DNA of 64,000 bases from NCBI GenBank assembly GCA_036734025.1, contig DAIMZI010000003.1, forward strand, positions 1 through 64,000, given 5' to 3'. Under the pieces are notes generated by a model that saw only the letters and a list, made by a program, of their open reading frames with translations, had not been told where the DNA came from and made no database searches. The translations under genes and the position numbers were made by a program. Origin of the DNA: DAIMZI01 sp036734025. Lineage in GTDB: Bacteria; Pseudomonadota; Alphaproteobacteria; Rhizobiales; Rhodomicrobiaceae. This document shows positions 52,986 through 64,000 of the stretch, in pieces (within the stretch, counting starts at the first letter, position 1; each line of letters begins with the position of its first letter).

Positions 52986-55259
52986 ATGTCGAACCGCTCC
53001 AAGGAAACGTCTTTCACCCATCAAGAGGCGCTGAACTATCATCAGAACGGACGCCCGGGAAAGCTGGAGATTCATGCCAGCAAGCCCATGGCGACGCAGC
53101 GCGACCTGAGCCTTGCTTATTCGCCGGGCGTGGCGATCCCGGTAAAGGCAATCGCCGAAAAGCCCGATCTCGCCTACGACTATACCAGCAAGGGCAATCT
53201 CGTCGCCGTGATCTCCAACGGCACCGCCATTCTCGGGCTGGGAAATCTCGGCGCGCTGGCCTCAAAGCCGGTGATGGAGGGCAAGGCCGTCCTGTTCAAG
53301 CGGTTCGCCGACATTGATTCGATCGATCTGGAACTCGACACCGAAGACGTCGATGCCTTCATCAACGCCGTACGTTACATGGGGCCATCCTTCGGCGGCA
53401 TCAATCTGGAGGATATCCGCGCGCCGGACTGTTTCATCATCGAGCAGCAGTTGCGCGAGATGATGGATATTCCCGTCTTTCATGATGACCAGCACGGCAC
53501 CGCGATCATCGCCATTGCCGGGCTGATCAACGCGCTGCACCTGACCGGGCGCGATCTGAAGGACACGAGACTGGTCTGCAATGGCGCGGGAGCGGCGGGC
53601 ATTGCCTGTCTGGAGTTGGTCAAGGCGATGGGCATGCCCAGCGAGAACGCCATCCTGTGCGATACGCGCGGCGTCATCTACAAGGGCCGCAAGCAGGGCA
53701 TGAGCCAATGGAAATCGGCCCACGCCGCGGAGACCAGCGCGCGCACGCTCGCTGACGCGCTGGAGGGTGCGGATGTGTTCTTCGGCCTGTCGGTGGCCGG
53801 TGCGGTGACGCCCGAGATGACGGCGAGCATGGCGGACAAGCCGATCATCTTCGCCATGGCCAATCCCGACCCCGAGATAACGCCCGAGGAGGTGGCCGCC
53901 GTGCGCGATGACGCCATCATGGCGACGGGGCGTTCGGATTATCCCAATCAGGTCAATAATGTGCTGGGCTTCCCGTATATCTTCCGCGGCGCGCTTGATG
54001 TGCAGGCCAGCACCATCAACGAGGTGATGAAGATCGCCGCGGCCGAGGCCCTGGCCGAACTGGCGCGCGCCGATGTGCCCGATCAGGTGGCCGCGGCCTA
54101 TCAGGGACGGCGGCTGCGCTATGGTCCCGATTACATCATCCCCGCGCCCTTCGATCCACGACTCATCAGCCATGTCTCGGCTGCCGTCGCCAAGGCCGCG
54201 ATGGACTCAGGCGTGGCGCGCCGGCCGATCGTCGACATGGCCGGCTACAAGGCGCGGCTGTCGGAGCGCATGGACCCCACGGCGGGCTTCTTCCACATGA
54301 TCTTCGAGCATCTGCGCGCCGCGCCGAAGCGGGTCGTGTTTGCCGAAGGCGAGGAAGAGCAGGTGGTGCGTGCGGCCAATGCCTTTGCCGAAGCCGGCCT
54401 CGGCGCACCGATCCTGGTGGGCCGCGAGCAGCGCGTCAAGGACGCCATGACCCTGGCGGGCCTGGCGCGCCGGCGCGGCGAGATCGAGATCGTCAATGCC
54501 CGCGTTTCCGCGCGTAATGCCGAATATGCCGAGTTCCTGTACACCCGGCTGCAGCGGGCGGGCTATCTGCGCCGCGACTGCCAGCGGCTGGTCAACACCG
54601 ACCGCAACATCTTCGCCGCGTGCATGGTCGCCCTGGGCCATGCCGATGCCATGGTCACGGGTGTGACCCGCAATTGGGATACCGCCTACAAGGATGTGCG
54701 CCTGGTGCTGGATGCCAAGCCGGGCCATACGCCGATCGGCATTTCGCTGGTGCAGTCGCGCGGGCGCATGGTGCTGGTCGCCGACAGTTCGGTCCATGAC
54801 ATGCCGACATCGGAACAGCTCGCCGACATTTCGGTCGAGGCGGCGATGGTGGCCCAGAGGCTGGGATTCACGCCGCGTGTGGCTCTGCTGGCCTATTCGA
54901 CGTTCGGCCATCCCACCGGCGAGCGCGCCGAGCGTGTGCGCGAGGCGGTGCGCATGCTCGATGAGCGCGGCGTCGATTTCGAATATGACGGCGAAATGGC
55001 CGCCGATGCCGCGCTGAACCGCAAGGCGATGTCGGTCTATCCGTTCTGCCGGCTGTCGGACACGGCCAATGTGCTTATCATGCCGGCATTTTATTCCGCC
55101 AGCATCGCCACGAAGATGGTTCAGGAACTGGGCGGGGGCAAGGTTATCGGCCCGCTGCTGGTCGGACTTGAGCGTCCCGTGCAGATCGCCGGGCTGGGGG
55201 CGACCGACAGCGACCTGATGAATTTTGCCGCGCTGGCGGCTTACGATATCGCCGGCTGA
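52986..55259 (+). CDS. maeB: NADP-dependent malic enzyme (MaeB type)
   Basis: Decarboxylates malate to pyruvate, forming NADPH. The N-terminal malic domain carries SLAYSPGVAIPVKAIAEKP, TSKGNLVAVISNGTAILGLG, PVFHDDQHGTAIIAIAGLIN and NGAGAAGIACLELVKAMG. After about residue 430 comes a phosphotransacetylase-like domain (RVVFAEGEEEQVVRAANAFA, ALGHADAMVTGVTR) that regulates rather than acetylates. Length 757. The ATG at 52986 is decided by the conserved start; the 266 bp between mutS and maeB shows no other gene and no clear promoter by eye. Confidence 0.96.
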   Translation: MSNRSKETSFTHQEALNYHQNGRPGKLEIHASKPMATQRDLSLAYSPGVAIPVKAIAEKPDLAYDYTSKGNLVAVISNGTAILGLGNLGALASKPVMEGKAVLFKRFADIDSIDLELDTEDVDAFINAVRYMGPSFGGINLEDIRAPDCFIIEQQLREMMDIPVFHDDQHGTAIIAIAGLINALHLTGRDLKDTRLVCNGAGAAGIACLELVKAMGMPSENAILCDTRGVIYKGRKQGMSQWKSAHAAETSARTLADALEGADVFFGLSVAGAVTPEMTASMADKPIIFAMANPDPEITPEEVAAVRDDAIMATGRSDYPNQVNNVLGFPYIFRGALDVQASTINEVMKIAAAEALAELARADVPDQVAAAYQGRRLRYGPDYIIPAPFDPRLISHVSAAVAKAAMDSGVARRPIVDMAGYKARLSERMDPTAGFFHMIFEHLRAAPKRVVFAEGEEEQVVRAANAFAEAGLGAPILVGREQRVKDAMTLAGLARRRGEIEIVNARVSARNAEYAEFLYTRLQRAGYLRRDCQRLVNTDRNIFAACMVALGHADAMVTGVTRNWDTAYKDVRLVLDAKPGHTPIGISLVQSRGRMVLVADSSVHDMPTSEQLADISVEAAMVAQRLGFTPRVALLAYSTFGHPTGERAERVREAVRMLDERGVDFEYDGEMAADAALNRKAMSVYPFCRLSDTANVLIMPAFYSASIATKMVQELGGGKVIGPLLVGLERPVQIAGLGATDSDLMNFAALAAYDIAG

Positions 55260-55391
55260 GCCGTTCATCTGGCCGGCGCAGACCATCTCCCGGGTTCCGG
55301 GCGCACATCGCGTCTTGGGCTGCCGTGTGTTTCTAGCGCTTTTTTAGGCGATGCGCTTGGCAGCAGCACCGGCGCGGGCCATACTGCGCGC

Positions 55392-56066
55392 ATGAATGAT
55401 CCTTTTGCGCCAGAACCGGTCCCGATCGCGGTGATCTCCGATGTGATGTGCCCGTGGTGCTTCATAGGTATGCGCCGGCTGGAACAGGCGCTGGGTCAGC
55501 TTCCGGAATTGAGCACGGAGGTCAACTGGTGGCCGTTTCTGCTCGATTCGACGATCCCGCCCGAAGGTGTCAGCCGCAGCGAATATCTGCGCAAGAAGTT
55601 TGGCTCTTCCGATGGCGGGGAGATGTATCGCCGGGTCCGCGAAGCCGGTGATGCAGAAGGGATCGCCTTCAATTTCGACGCGATCGAATTCTCGCCCAAC
55701 ACCGTCGATGCCCACAGGCTCATCCACTGGGCGGGCACGTCGGGGCGCCAGTCCGAGATTGTCGAGCGTCTCTTCCAGCTCTATTTCGAAGAAGGCATGA
55801 ATATCGGAGATGCCGATGTTCTGGCGCAGGCCGCCAGCAGTGTGGGGCTGAGCGCGGAGGTTGTGCGAGCGAAGCTGTCCACCGACGATGACCGTTCGGT
55901 GGTGATGGAAATGATCCGCCAGACCCATGCGGCGGGTGTGAACGCGGTGCCCACTTTCATCATCGGCGGCAAACGGGGCATAATCGGCGCGCAGCCGGTG
56001 GAGCTACTGGTCGAGCAGATTTTGCTTGCCGCCGAAGAGTTCGCGGCCTCAAGAAGCCAGCATTGA
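55392..56066 (+). CDS. DsbA-family oxidoreductase (FrnE-like)
   Basis: Thioredoxin-fold protein of 224 residues with a CPWC redox motif (SDVMCPWCFIGMRRLEQAL) and the cis-Pro loop in NAVPTFIIGGKRGIIGAQP. It has the inserted helical domain of DsbA and no signal peptide, matching cytoplasmic FrnE/2-hydroxychromene-isomerase-like proteins, whose role in redox stress is suggested in some bacteria. Convergent with mfd; its stop abuts the mfd stop with no gap. Confidence 0.88.
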   Translation: MNDPFAPEPVPIAVISDVMCPWCFIGMRRLEQALGQLPELSTEVNWWPFLLDSTIPPEGVSRSEYLRKKFGSSDGGEMYRRVREAGDAEGIAFNFDAIEFSPNTVDAHRLIHWAGTSGRQSEIVERLFQLYFEEGMNIGDADVLAQAASSVGLSAEVVRAKLSTDDDRSVVMEMIRQTHAAGVNAVPTFIIGGKRGIIGAQPVELLVEQILLAAEEFAASRSQH

Positions 56067-59654
<3,588 letters not shown>

Positions 59655-59662
59655 CGCTTGCC

Positions 59663-59929
59663 TTAACTCTCCAGCCCGTGAAAGCGCCTGAGCTGCGTGA
59701 CGATCGGCGCGAACATCTCCGGCGCTTCGCCAGCACGTATCCAGAAGTCGATTTCGGGATCGGGCAGGGCCAGCAATTGTTCGAAAAGGTGGCGTTCATC
59801 AGGGCTCATCAACGGCGCGGTCGCATCGGCAAAGCGCCCAAGCAGCCAGTCCATTTCCTTGGTGCCGCGATGGCGGGCGCGGTAGAGCAGCCGCCGCGTG
59901 CCCTCATCGAGCTCAGCATCCGAGGTCAT
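59663..59929 (-). CDS. sdhE: Succinate dehydrogenase assembly factor SdhE
   Basis: Small protein (88 residues) that assists FAD attachment to succinate dehydrogenase SdhA. The conserved RGxxE motif is in LYRARHRGTKEMDWLLGRF, and LFEQLLALPDPEIDFWI follows. Divergent from recG and directly upstream of mfd. Confidence 0.93.
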   Translation of the reverse strand: MTSDAELDEGTRRLLYRARHRGTKEMDWLLGRFADATAPLMSPDERHLFEQLLALPDPEIDFWIRAGEAPEMFAPIVTQLRRFHGLES

Positions 59930-60004
59930 GCCGGCGCTCCTCTGGCTGTGGATGAGGGACGCTTCCTGTGGACGCGGGATAAATCGTCATGTGGCTGTCC
60001 AATG

Positions 60005-60019
60005 GTTCGCCCTATGTTC
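60005..60019 (+). promoter_or_regulatory. LexA box GTTC-N7-GTTC upstream of recG
   Basis: GTTC (60005-60008), seven bases GCCCTAT, GTTC (60016-60019): an exact match to the alphaproteobacterial LexA operator. It lies 99 bp before the preferred recG start and 76 bp before sdhE on the other strand, so it could repress recG or the sdhE-mfd unit. Confidence 0.55.
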
Positions 60020-60117
60020 CATAGTGACGTTCTTGCCGATCATCAGAAGACCGCGAAATGCTTACGAGCGATCAGCAACTTTGGTGCCAACAGCCCGAAA
60101 ATTCGTCGGTGGCGGCC

Positions 60118-62229
60118 ATGAGACCTGAATGTCTCAATGCGCTGTTTGCGCCGCTGAGCAACCTCAACGGCATCGGTGAGCGGCTGGAAGACGCGGTCGG
60201 ACGGCTGATCGGCACACCAGCGGATCGCTCTGCCCGTGTCCTCGATGTGCTGTGGCATTTGCCTTCGGGCCTCTTGGACCGGCGCGCTCGGCCTAGCATT
60301 GCAGACGTGTCGCCAGGGAACCTCGTGACTTTGAACGTCCTTGTCAAGGCTCATCGCGCGCCGCCGGCCAAGGCCGCACGGGCGCCCTACAAGGTGGTCT
60401 GCGAGGATGAAACCGGGCGCATCGAGCTTGTGTTCTTTCATGCCGACCGGCGCTATTTGCAGCGCGTGCTGCCCGTGGGCGAGCGTCGCATCGTTTCGGG
60501 CCGCGCCGAAGTCTTCGGCAAGAAGGTCCAGATGGTTCACCCCGACCATGTCGTCAGCGAGGACGACGCGGCAAAGATCCCGGCTCTGGAGCCGGTCTAT
60601 CCGCTGGCGCAGGGGCTGACCCAGCGGCTGCTGCGCTCGGCTGTCCGCCAGGCGCTGGAGCGTGTGCCCGATCTGGCGGAATGGCAGGACCAGGCGCACA
60701 TCAGCGCAGAGCGCTGGCCGGGCTTTGCCGAGGCGCTGCGGCTTCTGCATGTCCCCGTGGGTGATGCCGATCTGGCGGCCGCAGCCCGCGCCCGGCGGCG
60801 GCTGGCCTGCGACGAGTTCTTCGCCAGCCAGCTTGCCCTGGCGCTGATGCGCAGCCGCTTTCGCCGCGTCGGCGGGCGGGCGCTGGTTGCGCGTGGCGAG
60901 CGCGCGGCGCAGATCACATCGGCCCTGCCCTTTGCCCTGACCGGCGCCCAGCAGCGCGCGATCAAAGAAATTCTTGCCGACATGGCCGCGCCACAGCGCA
61001 TGCTGCGGCTGCTTCAGGGCGATGTCGGCAGCGGCAAGACGATCGTCACGCTGATCGCCATGGCGGGCGCGGTCGAGGCCGGGGCGCAGGCCGCCATGAT
61101 GGTGCCGACCGAGGTGCTGGCGCAGCAGCATTACAAGACGCTCGTGGCGCTGGGCGCGCCGGCCGGCTTGCGCATCGGCCTGTTGACCGGACGCGACAGC
61201 GGCGCGGCTCGCCGGCAGATGCTGAGCGCCATTCGCGACGGCCATATCGATATCGCCGTCGGCACCCACGCCCTGTTTCAGAGCGATGTCGAATTCCGCG
61301 ATCTCGGCCTGGCGATCATCGACGAGCAGCACCGCTTCGGCGTGCATCAGCGTCTGGCGCTACAGGCCAAGGGCAAGGGCGCCGGCGTGGATATACTGGT
61401 CGCCACGGCAACGCCCATTCCGCGCACCCTGATGATGGCGCACTATGGCGACATGGACGTCTCGCGGCTGGACGAAAAGCCGCCGGGTCGCAAGCCGGTG
61501 CTGACGCGCGCGCTGCCCGAGGATCGGCTGAACGATGTCATCGACGCGGTGGTGCGCGCCCGGCGCACAGGCGCACAGGTGTTCTGGGTGTGTCCGTTGG
61601 TGGAAAGCTCCGATGCAGCCCCGTTCACTTCGGCCGAGGAGCGCGCCAGCCACCTGCGCCAGCATTTCGGTGATGATGTCGGGCTGGTCCACGGGCGCAT
61701 GAAGGGCGCGGAGAAAGACGCGGCGATGGCGGCCTTCGCCGGCGGGCGAACCGGCATTCTCGTCTCGACGACGGTGATCGAGGTGGGGGTAGACGTACCC
61801 AACGCCTCCATCCTGGTGATCGAGCACGCCGAACGCTTCGGGCTTTCGCAATTGCATCAGCTGCGCGGGCGCGTCGGGCGCGGCGATGTTCAGGCGACCT
61901 GCCTGCTGATGTACCGGCCGCCTCTGGGCGAGACGGCGCAGGCGCGGCTGAAGGTGATGCGCGAGACCGATGATGGTTTCACAATCGCCGAAGAGGATCT
62001 GCGGCTGCGCGGCGGCGGCGAGATCCTGGGCACCCGCCAGTCTGGTGATCCGGGCTTTCGCGTCGCCCGGCTGGGCGAGGATGCCGATCTGCTGGCGATC
62101 GCACGCGATCAGGCCCGGCTGCTGATCACCCGCGATCCCGGTCTGACGTCACCCGCCGGGATGGCTGCGTGCGCCTGCCTCTATCTGTTTGAGCGCGATG
62201 AGGCGATCAGAAGCATGCGCGCGGGCTGA
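60118..62229 (+). CDS. recG: ATP-dependent DNA helicase RecG
   Basis: Branch-migrating helicase for fork reversal and Holliday junction processing. The N-terminal wedge/OB domain is followed by helicase motifs: LLQGDVGSGKTIVTLIAMAG, IIDEQHRFGVHQRL, TATPIPRTLMMAHYGDMDV, LVSTTVIEVGVDVPNA, LRGRVGRGDVQATCLLMY. The ATG at 60118 starts MRPECLNALFAPLSNL, matching family starts; an in-frame ATG at 60058, nearer the LexA box, would add 20 residues. Length 703. Confidence 0.97.
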   Translation: MRPECLNALFAPLSNLNGIGERLEDAVGRLIGTPADRSARVLDVLWHLPSGLLDRRARPSIADVSPGNLVTLNVLVKAHRAPPAKAARAPYKVVCEDETGRIELVFFHADRRYLQRVLPVGERRIVSGRAEVFGKKVQMVHPDHVVSEDDAAKIPALEPVYPLAQGLTQRLLRSAVRQALERVPDLAEWQDQAHISAERWPGFAEALRLLHVPVGDADLAAAARARRRLACDEFFASQLALALMRSRFRRVGGRALVARGERAAQITSALPFALTGAQQRAIKEILADMAAPQRMLRLLQGDVGSGKTIVTLIAMAGAVEAGAQAAMMVPTEVLAQQHYKTLVALGAPAGLRIGLLTGRDSGAARRQMLSAIRDGHIDIAVGTHALFQSDVEFRDLGLAIIDEQHRFGVHQRLALQAKGKGAGVDILVATATPIPRTLMMAHYGDMDVSRLDEKPPGRKPVLTRALPEDRLNDVIDAVVRARRTGAQVFWVCPLVESSDAAPFTSAEERASHLRQHFGDDVGLVHGRMKGAEKDAAMAAFAGGRTGILVSTTVIEVGVDVPNASILVIEHAERFGLSQLHQLRGRVGRGDVQATCLLMYRPPLGETAQARLKVMRETDDGFTIAEEDLRLRGGGEILGTRQSGDPGFRVARLGEDADLLAIARDQARLLITRDPGLTSPAGMAACACLYLFERDEAIRSMRAG

Positions 62230-62292
62230 AACGCGAAAAGGGTGAACCAGAAACATCTGATCCACCCCTTGCGACATAATGTCAGGCGCTGA

Positions 62293-62424
62293 TTAATTGC
62301 CGTGCTGCGACAGCTTTTCAAAAAACACCTTCGCATCACTTGCATAATCAGAAGGTGCAGCCGAAGCAGCAGAAGCAAAGCCAACAAAAGTAAGCGCGGC
62401 GATAGCCATGATGATTGTCTTCAT
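62293..62424 (-). CDS. Small secreted peptide, 43 residues
   Basis: Function unknown. A 21-22 residue signal peptide (MKTIIMAIAALTFVGFASAA, cleavage at about ASA-AP) leads a mature peptide of about 20 residues, SDYASDAKVFFEKLSQHGN. AAGGA at a good distance before the ATG at 62424 supports it being real. It is convergent with recG (63 bp gap) and precedes a 304-bp intergenic space. Such tiny periplasmic proteins are common in Hyphomicrobiales but rarely named. Confidence 0.6.
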   Translation of the reverse strand: MKTIIMAIAALTFVGFASAASAAPSDYASDAKVFFEKLSQHGN

Positions 62425-62728
62425 GATGTAGATCCTTTCTTGTTTCGTTTCGTAGAGGTTCGTGTGTTCGCCGACTACTGTTTGTGTCGGCATGACTGGA
62501 ATGTATTACAGATCTCGGCGAAAGAAAATGGGGTGTAACCATCCCGTGATAACAGATGAAGCTAGCGTTATCTCGTGTGATAGAGCGTCCGTCAGGTGCT
62601 GACAAAACGGCTGATCTCGGCCGCATCCGCTACACGAAAAGTGCATGCGTGGTGAACGGTTCAGGGTCTAGGATGCCCGACAGGCCGCCGATACCACATT
62701 GGCGCCGCTGCCAAATTCGGAAACGTTG
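62425..62728. other. Intergenic region upstream of the secreted peptide and the patatin gene
   Basis: 304 bp between divergent genes without a protein gene. The inverted repeat GCCGAC (62470-62475) / GTCGGC (62486-62491) lies about 50 bp from the peptide start and could be an operator. GGAA (62719-62722) is the presumed site for the patatin gene. Nothing else recognised. Confidence 0.4.
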
Positions 62729-64000
62729 ATGTCCACTCCTCCTCTAGCCAGGCAATTACGCGCCTTCGCAGCGTTTCGCGCCCTGCCTGAGGAAGCCTTG
62801 TTGCGCCTTTACGGGTACGGCCATTCGGTGGCGCTCGGCGCGGGCGAGACTTTGGCCCATGCCGGGGCGCCGCTGCGCGCGCTTTACATCGTGGTGTCGG
62901 GTCGTCTGCTGGGCGTGGCTGACGGCCTGTCGCCAGAGCCGGGCGAGCGTTCCTTCTCCGCCGGTGCGGCGGTCTATCCGTTGGCATTCCTCGCTGGCCG
63001 GGTGGCGCCGGCGCATGTGGTCGCGGCGCGACCCAGCGTGGTGTTCTGCATGGAGCGCGAGGCGCTGGACGAAGCCGCGCGGGAAATCCCCGAATTCTGG
63101 CCCGGCCTTGCGGCGGGGCTCGCAGGAGAATTGCTCGCCCTCGGCCATGAGCGAACAGCGCCGCGCCCGCCGGCAAAATCCTTGTTCATCTGCGCCGCCG
63201 GCCCCGAGCCGATACGGCACGATGCCCTGGAGCGGCTGCTTGGCGCTCTGGAGGCCCGCGCCAGGTGTCAGGTTCTATCGGCCGAGGCGCTGGGACAGGA
63301 TTTGCCCGGTGGCATCGCGCTCGATGATCCGCAGGTCATCCACTGGCTGGACGAACAGGAGCGCGCCAGCGATCTGGTGATCTATCTTGCGGAACCAGAA
63401 GTCGATGCCTGGACACGCCGGGCTCTGGCTCAGGCCGATCAGGCTTTGCTCATCGGCATGAACGATGGCGATGACGGCGGGCCGCGAATGCGTCTCAATC
63501 CGGTCGAGGAACTGGTTCTCGAAACCCTCGGCTCGGTCAATTGCCGGCTTGCCCTGGTGCATCAGGGGCGCGCTGCCGGCTTGGCAATTCCTGGCGCACA
63601 GCGGTGGATCGATCCGCGTGGTCCGCGATCCTGGCATCATGTGGCGCTGGATGATGCAGCCTCCTTCGACCGGCTGGCGCGCTTCGTGCTGGGGCGGGCC
63701 AATGGCGTGTTTCTCGCCGGTCCGGGGCTGGCGGGGGCGGCGGCGCTCGGCATCGTCCGGGCCTTGCAAGCCTCTGGTGTGCCTGTCGATGCCATCTGCG
63801 GCACCGGAGCGGGCGCGGCCGTCGGGGCGCTGCTGGGTCTTGGCCTCAGCCCGGATGAGGCCGACGCGCTCAGCGTGCGCGTGTTTGCCGAAGCCGGCGT
63901 CCTTCGCGAAGGCAGGGCGCGCACAAGCCCCGGCGGCGAGCGCATCGCGCTATATGACCACAAGCGGCTCGACAGCCAGATCGCCAGGCACATTCCGCCG
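62729..64000 (+). CDS. cNMP-binding/patatin-like (NTE family) protein, 3' part missing, degenerate nucleophile motif
   Basis: 424 codons present, with no stop before the window end. Residues 5-135 resemble a cyclic-nucleotide-binding (cNMP) domain: LGAGETLAHAGAPLRALYIV, VSGRLLGV. Residues 140-310 match the NTE/RssA linker (WIDPRGPRSWHHVALDDAAS). The patatin domain then begins GRANGVFLAGPGLAGAAAL and VPVDAICGTGAGAAVGALLG. The normal oxyanion GGGxRG reads GPGLAG (about residues 331-336) and the nucleophile GxSxG reads GTGAG, with glycine replacing serine at residue 360. So lipase activity is unlikely unless the key residue lies elsewhere. The catalytic aspartate region is outside the window. 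Confidence 0.85.
   Translation, partial: MSTPPLARQLRAFAAFRALPEEALLRLYGYGHSVALGAGETLAHAGAPLRALYIVVSGRLLGVADGLSPEPGERSFSAGAAVYPLAFLAGRVAPAHVVAARPSVVFCMEREALDEAAREIPEFWPGLAAGLAGELLALGHERTAPRPPAKSLFICAAGPEPIRHDALERLLGALEARARCQVLSAEALGQDLPGGIALDDPQVIHWLDEQERASDLVIYLAEPEVDAWTRRALAQADQALLIGMNDGDDGGPRMRLNPVEELVLETLGSVNCRLALVHQGRAAGLAIPGAQRWIDPRGPRSWHHVALDDAASFDRLARFVLGRANGVFLAGPGLAGAAALGIVRALQASGVPVDAICGTGAGAAVGALLGLGLSPDEADALSVRVFAEAGVLREGRARTSPGGERIALYDHKRLDSQIARHIPP

Noticed and set aside
60016..60032. Second LexA-like pair GTTC-N9-GTTC near recG
   Set aside because: The spacing is 9, not 7, so it does not match the operator.

Overview
The window is chromosomal DNA of a GC-rich alphaproteobacterium, most likely Hyphomicrobiales (Rhizobiales) or close to it. 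This rests on gene neighbourhoods typical of that group: hrcA-grpE divergent from rph-rdgB-hemW, dapD-nucleotidase-argB, ubiE-ubiB divergent from mutM, pgsA-moaD-moaE, trxB with an LsrB-type LysR gene, and glnD-mutS divergent from maeB. A form I (red-type) RuBisCO operon with cbbX followed by flavocytochrome c sulfide dehydrogenase genes suggests an organism able to fix CO2 with electrons from reduced sulfur. No transposase, integrase, phage gene, CRISPR array, rRNA or tRNA was seen.

Layout. 1-5 kb: chaperone genes (dnaK partial, grpE, hrcA) with alkB inserted. 4.5-7.1 kb: rph, rdgB, hemW. 7.2-10.8 kb: type-B putA. 10.9-14.9 kb: a little-known locus of a TelA-like coiled-coil protein, a membrane protein resembling DUF6384, a long coiled-coil protein and a convergent small membrane protein. 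14.9-17.3 kb: zinc-ribbon metallopeptidase and zinc alcohol dehydrogenase. 17.5-20.1 kb: dapD, pyrimidine 5'-nucleotidase, argB. 20.3-21.9 kb: a membrane-anchored Clp-N-domain protein of unknown role. 22-28.8 kb: ubiB, ubiE, mutM, enoyl-CoA hydratase, secreted histidine phosphatase, OPT transporter. 28.9-29.8 kb: acetamidase/formamidase family.

29.8-40 kb is the autotrophy island: cbbR divergent from cbbF-cbbP-cbbL-cbbS-cbbX-cbbE-cbbZ-cbbY, then fccA-fccB. The cbb genes supply the Calvin-specific steps (FBPase, PRK, RuBisCO), RuBisCO repair (CbbX) and clean-up of RuBisCO by-products (CbbZ for phosphoglycolate, CbbY for xylulose bisphosphate). FccAB would deliver electrons from sulfide to cytochrome c. 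Perfect 9-bp stem-loops stand before cbbL and after cbbS, and a 14-bp inverted repeat lies upstream of fccA.

40-64 kb is mostly housekeeping: moaE/moaD/pgsA, an Lrp regulator, an ELM1-family protein, trxB-lsrB, carD (preceded by a possibly structured non-coding stretch ending in a terminator-like hairpin), a DUF2244 protein, glnD, mutS, maeB, a DsbA/FrnE-like oxidoreductase, mfd, sdhE, recG (with an alphaproteobacterial LexA box upstream), a 43-residue secreted peptide, and at the right edge a truncated patatin/NTE-family gene whose nucleophile motif is degenerate.

The stretches least explained by known biology are the TelA-like/DUF6384-like locus, the Clp-N membrane protein, the carD leader, the fcc operator and the degenerate patatin. 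Promoters, hairpins and start choices were found by eye and not computed.
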